From CAZKVJ01 sp964556225 (GTDB lineage Bacteria; Actinomycetota; Acidimicrobiia; Acidimicrobiales; Ilumatobacteraceae): DNA of 39,126 nt. Under the pieces are notes generated by a model. It saw only the letters and a list, made by a program, of their open reading frames with translations, did not search any database and was not told the origin of the DNA. The translations under genes and the position numbers were made by a program. Below, piece by piece: positions 17,935 through 26,189 of the stretch. Location of the stretch: assembly GCA_964556225.1 (NCBI GenBank), contig CAZKVJ010000024.1, forward strand, positions 1 to 39,126, written 5' to 3'. Each line of letters begins with the position of its first letter. Position 1 is the first letter of the stretch.

Positions 17935-18045
17935 CTCCTGCGACACCAAGCGGCGGATCTCGGCGTCGCCCTCAATCCAGGTGGCGGGAACCTGGTTGGT
18001 GACGTCATGTTACACGCATGGGGGGAGAATGCAAGTTGGACGTCA
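17903..18045 (-). ncRNA. Candidate small RNA or structured nth 3' region
   Basis: On the minus strand TTGCAT (18029-18034) and TAACAT (18007-18012) are spaced by 16 nt, a good sigma-70-type promoter. About 100 nt further on is the UUCG terminator. Between them is a hairpin (CCAGGT/ACCTGG, 17977-17995) and no convincing gene. GACGTC occurs on both sides of the promoter (18001-18006, inside a perfect TGACGTCA, and 18039-18044), which looks operator-like. The alternative is that this is only the 3' untranslated end of nth. Transcription cannot be judged from the sequence. Confidence 0.35.
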
Positions 18046-18089
18046 GCACCCGCTGTCCGCCTGCCGACCACGGTGCGTGGTCGCAACTC

Positions 18090-18773
18090 TCAACCGGTGG
18101 CGGCGCCGCGACGACCTCGCCGGGGGGCCCGGGGCAACGTCGATGACGGGCACAGGTCCTCGAGCACGCACGCCTCACAGCGAGGCCGGCGGGCGTCGCA
18201 CACCCGCCGGCCGTGCAGGATCATCCGCAGGCTGAACGCTCCTCGCCCGGCGGCGGGCAGGTAGCCGTTCAGCTCCAGCTCCACCTTCACGGGGTCCTCG
18301 TGCACCGTCAGCCCGAGCCGGCGCGACAACCGGCCCACGTGGGTGTCGACCGGCAGCCCCGGCAGGTCGAACGCGACGCTGCGCACGACGTTGGCCGTCT
18401 TGCGACCGACGCCGGGCAGTGTCACCAGATCCTCGAGCCGCGTCGGGACCTCGCCGTCGAAGCGCTCGACGAGACCCTGGGCCATCCCGATGAGGTTCTT
18501 CGCCTTGGACTGGTAGAACCCGGTCGACTGGATGATCGCCTCGAGCTCGGCCGGCGCGGCATCGGCCAGGTCGTGCGGTGTCGGGTAGCGGGCGAAGAGT
18601 GCCGGCGTCACCATGTTCACCCGAGCGTCGGTGCACTGCGCGGACAGGATCGTGGCCACCAGGAGCTCGAACGGATTCGAGTGGGTGAGCTCGCAGGTGG
18701 CGTCCGGGTACTCGATGGCCAGTCGCCGGGCGACCTCGCGGGTGCGACCTTTCGGCGTGCGGGGGGTGGCCAT
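18090..18773 (-). CDS. nth: Endonuclease III (DNA glycosylase/AP lyase)
   Basis: Base-excision repair of oxidised pyrimidines. The 227-residue protein has the helix-hairpin-helix motif with the catalytic lysine (TLPGVGRKTANVV) and the catalytic aspartate (PVDTHVGRLSRRLG). The C-terminal 4Fe-4S cluster has the spacing C-x6-C-x2-C-x5-C (VCDARRPRCEACVLEDLC). The ATG at 18773 lies 7 nt after TAGCCT; the open frame to 19001 would run into the divergent mshD gene. Confidence 0.95.
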   Translation of the reverse strand: MATPRTPKGRTREVARRLAIEYPDATCELTHSNPFELLVATILSAQCTDARVNMVTPALFARYPTPHDLADAAPAELEAIIQSTGFYQSKAKNLIGMAQGLVERFDGEVPTRLEDLVTLPGVGRKTANVVRSVAFDLPGLPVDTHVGRLSRRLGLTVHEDPVKVELELNGYLPAAGRGAFSLRMILHGRRVCDARRPRCEACVLEDLCPSSTLPRAPRRGRRGAATG

Positions 18774-18780
18774 CGCCGGG

Positions 18781-18826
18781 AGGCTACCCGCCGTCTCAGC
18801 ACGGCTCCGGTGAGCACCAGTACCCT
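18781..18826. promoter_or_regulatory. Divergent leaderless-type promoters of nth and mshD
   Basis: TAGCCT (minus, 18781-18786) lies 7 nt before the nth ATG. TACCCT (plus, 18821-18826) lies 8 nt before the mshD ATG at 18835. Confidence 0.5.
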
Positions 18827-18834
18827 GGGGATGG

Positions 18835-19779
18835 ATGCGCCGGCTCGACATCAAGCGAGAGATGTCGCCCACCGACCTCGCCCAGGTGCACGATCTGGTG
18901 GCGGCAGCCGAGCGCGCCGACGGCCACCGACCGATGTCGGACCACCTGTGGTTGGACCTGGCGAAGGGTGGGCGTCCCGGGTTCGCCGGCCTGGTCGCCA
19001 CCGAGCCGGCACATGACCACGCCGTTGCGTACGCGCAGCTCTCCCGCAGCCACGAATCCTGGGCCCTGGAGCTGGTCGTCCACCCGCACCACCGCTACGA
19101 CATGGCGGCGATCGGTCCGGAGATGCTCAGGGCCGCCACCGATGTCGTCGCGAGCGAGGGTGGCGGACACGTGCACTGGTGGGTCTTCGAGCCGACTCGA
19201 CTCCACGACCGCCTGGCCGCCGACGTCGGACTGCACCCGCACCGGCGGCTGCACCAGATGCGCCGCCCGCTGCCCACGGGTGTGCCCTACGAGCTGATCA
19301 CGCGACCGTTCCGGCCCGGCGCCGACGAAGACGCCTGGCTCGCGGTCAACAACCGGGCCTTCCACTGGCATCCGGAGCAGGGAGGGTGGGACCGAGAGGC
19401 GCTGCTGGCGCGACAGGCGGAGCCGTGGTTCGACCCGAAGGGCTTCTTGCTCCACGAGCGCGACGGCCGGCTCGCCGGCTTCTGCTGGACGAAGGTGCAC
19501 GCTGACACCGTTCCGCTGCTCGGAGAGATCTACGTGATCGCCGTCGACCCGGACTTCCACGGCCTCGGACTCGGCCGGGCACTGACGCTGGCCGGCCTCG
19601 ACCACCTGGCACGAGTCGGCGTCGACGAGGGCATGCTGTTCGTCGATGCGGACAACCGCGCTGCCGTCACGCTCTACGAGTCGCTCGGGTTCCGCGTCGG
19701 CCGCACCGACGTCGCCTACGTCGGCGACATCGCCTCCTCCGAGGCCTCGCCTCCCATCGCGAGAGAAGGGTCCCGATGA
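18835..19779 (+). CDS. mshD: Mycothiol synthase
   Basis: The last step of mycothiol synthesis: acetyl transfer from acetyl-CoA to Cys-GlcN-Ins. The 314-residue protein is a tandem GNAT. The N-terminal GNAT unit is diverged. The C-terminal unit has the MshD-specific strings NNRAFHWHPEQGGWD, EPWFDPKGFLL and CWTKVH, the acetyl-CoA loop HGLGLGRALTLAGLDHL, and FVDADNRAAVTLYESLGF. Mycothiol is the low-molecular-weight thiol of actinobacteria, so this gene supports the taxonomic placement. The stop overlaps the pepF ATG by 4 nt. Confidence 0.92.
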   Translation: MRRLDIKREMSPTDLAQVHDLVAAAERADGHRPMSDHLWLDLAKGGRPGFAGLVATEPAHDHAVAYAQLSRSHESWALELVVHPHHRYDMAAIGPEMLRAATDVVASEGGGHVHWWVFEPTRLHDRLAADVGLHPHRRLHQMRRPLPTGVPYELITRPFRPGADEDAWLAVNNRAFHWHPEQGGWDREALLARQAEPWFDPKGFLLHERDGRLAGFCWTKVHADTVPLLGEIYVIAVDPDFHGLGLGRALTLAGLDHLARVGVDEGMLFVDADNRAAVTLYESLGFRVGRTDVAYVGDIASSEASPPIAREGSR

Positions 19780-21581
19780 CCGCCACCTTGCCGCACTGGT
19801 CCGTCACCGACGTCTACGAGTCGCTGTCGGGGCGGGAGTTCGGCGCCGCGCTCGAGGCGCTGCGCGCCGATGTGGTGCGCCTCCAAGGGCTCTTTGACGA
19901 GCACGGTGTTCGTGCGGTCGAACCCCGCGCGCCGACCGATGAAGATGCCGCCGCGACCGACGCCGTCATCCGCGCCTTCAACCAGGTCGAGTCCACGCTG
20001 GACATCCTCGGGGCCTACGTGTACGCGACCGTCTCCACCAACACCCGCGACGAGCGGGCGCAGGGTGTGCTGTCGGAGCTCGAGGTGCTCGAGGCCGGCA
20101 TCCGCCCACTGCTCGCCCGGCTGTCCGAGTGGGTGGCGGCCCTGGGGGTCGACGAGCTGGCGGCCAAGAGCCCGGAGGCCGACGAGCATCGCGGGCCGCT
20201 CCACCGGCTCTCCGCTCGGGCCGAGCACCAGATGAGCGAGGCCGAGGAGCGGCTCTACGCCGAGCTGTCCCCGACCGGATCAGCGGCCTGGACCCGACTC
20301 CACGCGGATGTGACCTCGCAGCTCATGGGCGAGGTCACGTTCCCCGACGGTCACACCGAGCGACTGCCGATGCCGGCCGTGCGCGGGCTTGCCACACACG
20401 TCGACGCAGCGGTCCGGCGCAGCGCCTACGACGCCGAGCTGGTCGCCTGGCCCCAGGTGGCCGTGGCGTGCGCAGCGGCGATGAACGGCGTGAAGGGCGA
20501 AGCGAACGTGGTCAACCAGCGCCGGCGCTGGGACTCGCCGCTCGAGGCCTCCCTGTTCGCAAACTCGGTCAGCCGGGCGACGTTCGACGCCATGCACTCC
20601 GCGATCGTCGCCTCACTGGGTGACTTCCGCCGTTGGATGCGCGCCAAGGCTCGTCTGCACGGCCATGCCGGCGGGCTGCCATGGTGGGACCTCCTCGCCC
20701 CCCTGCCGTTCGCGCCTGCGTCGGTGTCGTGGGACGAGGGCATCGACATCGTGCGCCGCGCGTTCGCGACGTACTCCCCGGGGCTGGCACAGCTGGTGGA
20801 TCGGGCCGTCGGCGGCCACTGGATCGATGCCGAGCCGCGCGATGGCAAGGTGGGCGGCGCGTTCTGCATGTCCTTCGTCGGCGACCGGTCGCTGGTCTTG
20901 TTGAACTGGAGCGGCAGCGCCGAGTCCACCCAGACGGCGGCGCACGAGCTCGGCCACGCCTATCACAACACCCAGCTCGCCGGGCGCACCGCGCTGCAGC
21001 GACACCTGCCGATGGCACTCGCCGAGACGGCGAGCATCTTCTGCGAGACGCTGGTGGTCGAGGCCGGGCTGGCCCGGCTCGACGGGACGGAGCGGCTCGC
21101 CCTCCTCGACGTCGACCTCCAAGGCTCGGCCCAAGTCGTGGTCGACATCCACAGCCGGTTCCTGTTCGAGACCGAGGTCTTCGCCCGCCGGCAGCGGCGA
21201 ACCCTCGGTGTGTCCGAGCTCGACGAGATGATGCTCGCCGCCCAGGAGGCCGCCTACGGCGACGGTCTCGACCAGTCCACGGCCCACCGCCACATGTGGG
21301 TGGTGAAGCCGCACTACTACAGCTCGCACTACTACAACTGGCCCTACACCTACGGCCTGCTGTTCGGCCTCGGGCTCTTCGCTCGCTACCGCGCCGATCC
21401 GGACCGGTTCCGCAGTGGCTACGACGACCTGCTGTCGCGGGCGGGCATGGCCAGCGCCGAGGAGCTCGGCACGGCGTTCGGGCTCGACGTGACCGACGAG
21501 GCGTTCTGGACGGCGAGCCTCGACGTGCTGCGTGCCCGCATGGCCGACTACGAGCGGTTGGCTGCTGAGGTGGGCTCGTAG
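19776..21581 (+). CDS. pepF: M3 family oligoendopeptidase F-like metallopeptidase
   Basis: A 601-residue cytoplasmic zinc peptidase that trims oligopeptides. The HEXXH zinc site is AAHELGHAYHN at about residues 387-397, with the third ligand in the helix ALAETASIFCETL about 30 residues later. The N-terminal helical oligopeptidase domain covers about 110-200. A tyrosine-rich substrate loop (KPHYYSSHYYNWPYTYG) lies near residue 515. The ATG overlaps the mshD stop as ATGA with GAGAGAAGGG upstream, so the pair is an operon. Confidence 0.93.
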   Translation: MTATLPHWSVTDVYESLSGREFGAALEALRADVVRLQGLFDEHGVRAVEPRAPTDEDAAATDAVIRAFNQVESTLDILGAYVYATVSTNTRDERAQGVLSELEVLEAGIRPLLARLSEWVAALGVDELAAKSPEADEHRGPLHRLSARAEHQMSEAEERLYAELSPTGSAAWTRLHADVTSQLMGEVTFPDGHTERLPMPAVRGLATHVDAAVRRSAYDAELVAWPQVAVACAAAMNGVKGEANVVNQRRRWDSPLEASLFANSVSRATFDAMHSAIVASLGDFRRWMRAKARLHGHAGGLPWWDLLAPLPFAPASVSWDEGIDIVRRAFATYSPGLAQLVDRAVGGHWIDAEPRDGKVGGAFCMSFVGDRSLVLLNWSGSAESTQTAAHELGHAYHNTQLAGRTALQRHLPMALAETASIFCETLVVEAGLARLDGTERLALLDVDLQGSAQVVVDIHSRFLFETEVFARRQRRTLGVSELDEMMLAAQEAAYGDGLDQSTAHRHMWVVKPHYYSSHYYNWPYTYGLLFGLGLFARYRADPDRFRSGYDDLLSRAGMASAEELGTAFGLDVTDEAFWTASLDVLRARMADYERLAAEVGS

Positions 21582-21599
21582 CGCGCCATCGCCCGGAAC

Positions 21600-21899
21600 C
21601 GCAGCGGCCGCTCGCCCGCCTCCTCGGCCGCGTGTGCCAGCCTCGTGGGCGCGGGTGCTCGCACTCCCGTGCAGCCGTCCGCTGAGGACGGCCAGGCCGG
21701 CGAGCAGCGTCGCGTGGGGTTCGGCGCGGGTCGAGACGGCGACTCGGACCGCCAGGGTGGACGAGGCCAGCTCGTGATCGGCCAGCAGCACCAAGCACCG
21801 GTCCAGCGCTGCGACCAGTGCGTCGGACGGACGCCGGGCGAGCGAGCGGGCGACGAGCTCGGCCATCGACGCGTCCAGCGACCGGCGGGCGATCGACGG
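21600..21899 (-). pseudogene. Internal fragment of a citrate synthase family gene
   Basis: Read on the minus strand, this stretch encodes a recognisable internal citrate-synthase segment: ALVAALDRCLVLLADHELAS, then STLAVRVAVSTRAEPHATLL, then LAVLSGRLHGSAS with the catalytic-region LHG. After SAS the homology seems to move to another frame (TRLAHAAEEAGERP), suggesting a frameshift. Upstream on the same strand the rest of the large domain is missing, because the C-terminal fragment of a citrate synthase lies there on the other strand. Not expected to yield a working enzyme. Confidence 0.7.
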
Positions 21900-22279
21900 T
21901 CATGAGGTTCGGCCACGCCGTGTACCGGCGCGTGGACCCTCGCGCGGCGCTGCTGCGGCGCCTGGCGCTCGACGTGGGGGGCGAGCTGGCCGTGAGGGCC
22001 GTCGAGGTCAAGGGACGGATCGAGGCCACCCTCGACCGCCTCGAGCCCGGGCGGTCGCTCGCCACGAACGTCGAATACTACGCCGGCGTCGTCATGGCCG
22101 CCTGCGGCCTGCCCCGCGAGCTCTTCACGCCGACGTTCGCGGTGAGCCGGGTCGTCGGTTGGTGTGCACACGCGCTGGAGCAGGCCGCCGACCCGAAGCT
22201 GATCCGCCCGGCGGCGCGCTGCACCGGGCCGGCACCGTTCCGCCCTGTGCCCCCGGAGGCCGCGACCGACCGCCGGTAG
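21900..22279 (+). pseudogene. C-terminal fragment of a citrate synthase family gene
   Basis: About 126 residues match the C-terminal third of citrate synthase: VMRFGHAVYRRVDPRAAL with the catalytic histidine of the GFGH motif, TNVEYYAGVVMAACGLPREL (Glu where many citrate synthases have the catalytic Asp), FTPTFAVSRVVGWCAHALEQ and the terminal arginine motif LIRPAARCTGP. The homology starts abruptly at 21900, directly abutting the opposite-strand fragment. An ATG at 21903 could allow translation of this piece alone, but it lacks most of the enzyme. The rlmN -10 box lies over its last codons. Confidence 0.75.
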
Positions 22280-22282
22280 CCT
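22277..22282 (+). promoter_or_regulatory. -10 box of rlmN
   Basis: TAGCCT, 7 nt before the rlmN ATG at 22290. The TAG of the box is the stop codon of the citrate-synthase fragment. Confidence 0.55.
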
Positions 22283-22289
22283 CGACGGG

Positions 22290-23318
<1,029 letters not shown>

Positions 23319-23338
23319 ACCGCGCAGATCGGTCGCGC

Positions 23339-24361
23339 TCAGGCGGGGGGCGGGAGCTCGGGCTCGTCGAGGGGTGGCGCGTCGACCTCCGAGCCGGGCA
23401 TGGGCGGGAGGTCGGCGGTGGCGATCGGGTTCGTGAACAGCTCGGCCACCCCGGCCAGGGCCGGCAGCAGTGACGTGCTCCCGGCCGGCAGGTAGATCTT
23501 CGTCGCCCGACCGTTCGCCACCGCGGCGAGCGCCTCGAGCGTCTTGATGGCGATGAGGTCCGGCGTGGGATCGCCGTCGTGGATCGCCTGGTACACCTGA
23601 CGAATGGCGTCGGCCTGGCCCTGGGCGACGGTCTGCTGGCGGTAGCGGTCGGCCTCGGCCAGCTGGCGCACGGCCTGGGCCTCACCCTCGGCACGCAGGA
23701 TCTGCTCCTGGCGGTTCGCCTCGGCGCGCAGGATGACGGCCTGACGCTCGCCCTCGGCGATCGTGATGGCCGCCTGGCGCTCGCCGTCGGCGTTCGTGAC
23801 GGTGGCGCGGCGGGTGCGCTCGGCCTTCATCTGCTCGTGCATGGCCGCCATGACGTCCGGCGGTGGGTCGATGCGCTGGATCTCCACCCGCTTCACCCGC
23901 ACGCCCCAGGTGTCGGTGGCGTCGTCGAGGATCGCCCGCAGGCTGGCGTTGATGGAGTCGCGGCTGGTGAGGGCCTCGTCGAGCTGGAGGTCGCCCACCA
24001 GGTTGCGGAGGTTCGTCTGCGCCAGCTTGGTGATGGCGAGCATGAAGTTCGCCACGTTGTAGATGAGCCGCTGCGGGTCGGTCGGCTCGTGGTACACGAC
24101 CGCGTCGACGCTGACTACCACGTTGTCCTTGGTGATCACCTCCTGCGGGGGGACGTCGACGACCTGCTCGCGCATGTCGACCAGGCGCATCTTGTCGACG
24201 AACGGGATGATGAGGCGCAGACCGGGGTCGACGGTGGCGTGGTAGCGGCCGAGACGCTCGACCACGCCGCGCTGGTACGGGCGCACGATCTTCACCGTCG
24301 AGGCAGCGAAGACCAGCACGAGCAGGAAGACGACGGCGAGGACGATCACCGGGACGGTCAC
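23339..24361 (-). CDS. SPFH/band-7 (stomatin-like) membrane protein
   Basis: A 340-residue membrane-anchored scaffold protein of the stomatin/prohibitin/HflK family. One N-terminal hydrophobic helix (VIVLAVVFLLVLVFAAS) is followed by the SPFH domain (RPYQRGVVERLGRY at about 23-36, and VDVPPQEVITKDNV). A long Ala/Glu/Arg/Gln coiled coil at about 195-275 is followed by a Pro-rich tail. The GTG overlaps the NfeD-gene stop as GTGA with GGAGGA 6 nt upstream. NfeD-stomatin pairs are a conserved two-gene unit thought to organise membrane microdomains or protein quality control. Confidence 0.92.
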   Translation of the reverse strand: MTVPVIVLAVVFLLVLVFAASTVKIVRPYQRGVVERLGRYHATVDPGLRLIIPFVDKMRLVDMREQVVDVPPQEVITKDNVVVSVDAVVYHEPTDPQRLIYNVANFMLAITKLAQTNLRNLVGDLQLDEALTSRDSINASLRAILDDATDTWGVRVKRVEIQRIDPPPDVMAAMHEQMKAERTRRATVTNADGERQAAITIAEGERQAVILRAEANRQEQILRAEGEAQAVRQLAEADRYRQQTVAQGQADAIRQVYQAIHDGDPTPDLIAIKTLEALAAVANGRATKIYLPAGSTSLLPALAGVAELFTNPIATADLPPMPGSEVDAPPLDEPELPPPA

Positions 24362-24834
24362 GACAGATCCTCCGACGTGTGGGAATCGACCGGACGGACG
24401 ACGACGGCCGTGCCGCGCACCGCAAGCACCACCACGTGGGTGCCGGATGCGATCCTCGTCGCGTCGTGGCTCTGGGCCCGCCACTCCTCACGGCCGATCA
24501 GCGCCATCCCCGACCCGTCCGGGCCGGCCGGCACCTCGACCTGCACCACCCCCTGCTGGTTGAGCAGACGGCGTGCACCGATCCCGTCGACCGGCTCGGC
24601 CCGGTCGAGCCGACGGCGCAGCGGCCAGAGTGCGGCCAGCGCCACCAGCGACACGACCACGAAGGCCGCCCACTCCCAGGCCACCGAGACGTCGAGGAAG
24701 GCCAGGACCGCTGCCACGGCTGCCCCGATCGCGAACGGGAGCATGAAGAACGACGCTGCCGTCGCCATCTCGCCGAGGAGGAACACCGCCGACGCGACGA
24801 GCCAGATCCACCGCCAGGTCTCGGGCGAGTCCAC
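24358..24834 (-). CDS. NfeD-like membrane protein (short form)
   Basis: A 158-residue protein with three to four membrane segments (WIWLVASAVFLLGEM, FFMLPFAIGAAVAAVLAF, AFVVVSLVALAALWPL) and a C-terminal OB-fold domain (GARRLLNQQGVVQVEV, and GTHVVVLAVRGTAVVVRP). It is the short NfeD form without the ClpP-like protease domain. It is coupled to the SPFH gene by a GTGA overlap. The GTG start follows TAGCCT by 6 nt. Confidence 0.88.
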   Translation of the reverse strand: MDSPETWRWIWLVASAVFLLGEMATAASFFMLPFAIGAAVAAVLAFLDVSVAWEWAAFVVVSLVALAALWPLRRRLDRAEPVDGIGARRLLNQQGVVQVEVPAGPDGSGMALIGREEWRAQSHDATRIASGTHVVVLAVRGTAVVVRPVDSHTSEDLS

Positions 24835-24840
24835 GCTGCG

Positions 24841-24846
24841 AGGCTA
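24841..24846 (-). promoter_or_regulatory. -10 box of the NfeD-SPFH operon
   Basis: TAGCCT on the minus strand, 6 nt before the GTG start at 24834. Confidence 0.55.
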
Positions 24847-24863
24847 ACCGCCGCTCACGGCAC

Positions 24864-25211
24864 CTACGGTCGATCTGCGTAACGGGGGTTCGCGACGGCC
24901 AGCTTGTCGGCGACGCTCTCGCGCACGAGCGCGCGCACCTCGTCGAGCCGGTCGTCGAGGGAGCCGTCGCGGATCCGGGCCGCCAGCTCCGCCTCGTCGG
25001 CACAGCCCAGCACCGCCAGGCGTGCCGCATGGGCCTCGGCTTGCGCCGGGCCGAGCGCCAGCTCGCGCTCGACCATCGACAAGACGTTGACCGCCACCCG
25101 GGCGTGGAACTGGAGCCGGCCCTGCGTGCCGGTCATCACGTCGCGCTCGAGCCACTCGCGCACTGCCTCGACCAGCTGGGCGGCGGTCGGGGCGTCGTGC
25201 GGCGCGCTCAC
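24864..25211 (-). CDS. DUF6285 family protein
   Basis: A 115-residue helical protein (PTAAQLVEAVREWLERDVM, then RLQFHARVAVNVLSMVEREL). It resembles the DUF6285 family, small proteins of unknown function that typically sit directly after a phosphotransferase-fold kinase, often near acyl-CoA dehydrogenase genes. That arrangement is seen here: the GTG at 25211 overlaps the upstream kinase stop as GTGA. Family assignment is from memory. Confidence 0.7.
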   Translation of the reverse strand: MSAPHDAPTAAQLVEAVREWLERDVMTGTQGRLQFHARVAVNVLSMVERELALGPAQAEAHAARLAVLGCADEAELAARIRDGSLDDRLDEVRALVRESVADKLAVANPRYADRP

Positions 25212-26140
25212 CAGCGGCCCTCCAGGGCGAGGAACAGGTCGTGCTCGTTCTCGCACACCCGTCGCCCGATGGCCGCCAGCTCGTGGCTGCGAGAGATCCC
25301 GCTCAGGTGCGCGTGGGCCTGCATCATGCACATGATCCCCCACTTCAGCGTGCCGAGCACCTCCCACCACCGAGCGGCCTCGACGTCGACGGCGCCACCA
25401 CCAGCCGACGCGTAGGCCTCGAACAGATCGTCGTACCGACCCACCCCAGCCACCGGAAGCGCGGCGCCGAACCGCCAGGCCCGCACGCACAACCACCCGA
25501 GGTCCTCGAGCGGGTCGCCGATGTGGGCCAGCTCCCAGTCGATCACGGCGCGCAGCCCGTCGTGGCCGACGATCACGTTGCCGAGGCGGAAGTCGCCGTG
25601 GACGACCGTGCGCCGGCCGGGCGGCGGACGGTGGTGCTCGAGCCAGCGGAAGGCCAGCTCGAACGTGGGGTGGGGTTCGCCCATCAGGTCGAGCATCTGG
25701 CGGTACTCACGGAGCTGGTCGGACTCGGCGAGCATCGGCAGCTCGGCGGGGTCGATGGCATGGAGCCGGGCCGCGGCCCGGCCGAGCTGGGCGGCGAGCA
25801 CCCGGCGCGCCGGCTCGTACTCGTCGTCGCGCAGGATCCGCCGGGCGATGGTCTCACCCTCGACCGCGCTCAGCACGAGGAACGGAGCACCGAGCTCGTC
25901 GGAGCTCGCCGAGTCGGCCACCACCTCGGCGGCCGGGACGCCCGCCGCCCTGGCCGCCCGGAGCACGGCGGCCTCGACCGTCATGTCTCGATCGGACCCG
26001 GCCCGCTGGCGTTGCAGGATGAGAGGCCGGCCCGCGAGGACGAAGCGCCAGGTCTCGCGCGACGCCCCTCCCGACAGGCGGGTCAGGTCACTGACCTGAC
26101 CGCCCAGCAGCGTCCCCAGCCGGCTGGCGAGCTCGTCCAC
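25208..26140 (-). CDS. Aminoglycoside phosphotransferase-fold (APH) kinase family protein
   Basis: A 310-residue small-molecule kinase-like protein. The nucleotide-binding lobe has LSGGASRETWRF at about residues 22-33. The catalytic loop is VVHGDFRLGNVIV and the metal-binding aspartate is in VIDWELAHIGDPLEDLGWL. These match the APH/ACAD10-like group associated with acyl-CoA metabolism rather than true antibiotic-resistance kinases, an inference supported by the downstream DUF6285 partner. The GTG at 26140 is preceded at 6 nt by GATCCT, a weak TANNNT-like box. Confidence 0.85.
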   Translation of the reverse strand: MDELASRLGTLLGGQVSDLTRLSGGASRETWRFVLAGRPLILQRQRAGSDRDMTVEAAVLRAARAAGVPAAEVVADSASSDELGAPFLVLSAVEGETIARRILRDDEYEPARRVLAAQLGRAAARLHAIDPAELPMLAESDQLREYRQMLDLMGEPHPTFELAFRWLEHHRPPPGRRTVVHGDFRLGNVIVGHDGLRAVIDWELAHIGDPLEDLGWLCVRAWRFGAALPVAGVGRYDDLFEAYASAGGGAVDVEAARWWEVLGTLKWGIMCMMQAHAHLSGISRSHELAAIGRRVCENEHDLFLALEGRW

Positions 26141-26189
26141 CGGCGAAGGATCGCACGCCGCGATGCTGCGGCGCGAAACCGGAGCGCCG

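Noticed and set aside
17954..18008. A short minus-strand open frame between nth and the UUCG terminator (starting ATGACGTCACC)
   Set aside because: Its translation is Arg/Pro-rich, reads through the terminator hairpin and has no ribosome binding site.
17903..18045. Actinobacterial 6C RNA
   Set aside because: One C6 run (on the minus strand, 18020-18025) could lie in a weak hairpin loop, but the second loop has only short C runs, and the C6 run is upstream of the predicted start site.
25208..26140. An aminoglycoside resistance gene
   Set aside because: Only the kinase fold is shared; the DUF6285 neighbour and overall pattern point to the chromosomal APH/ACAD10-like metabolic group.
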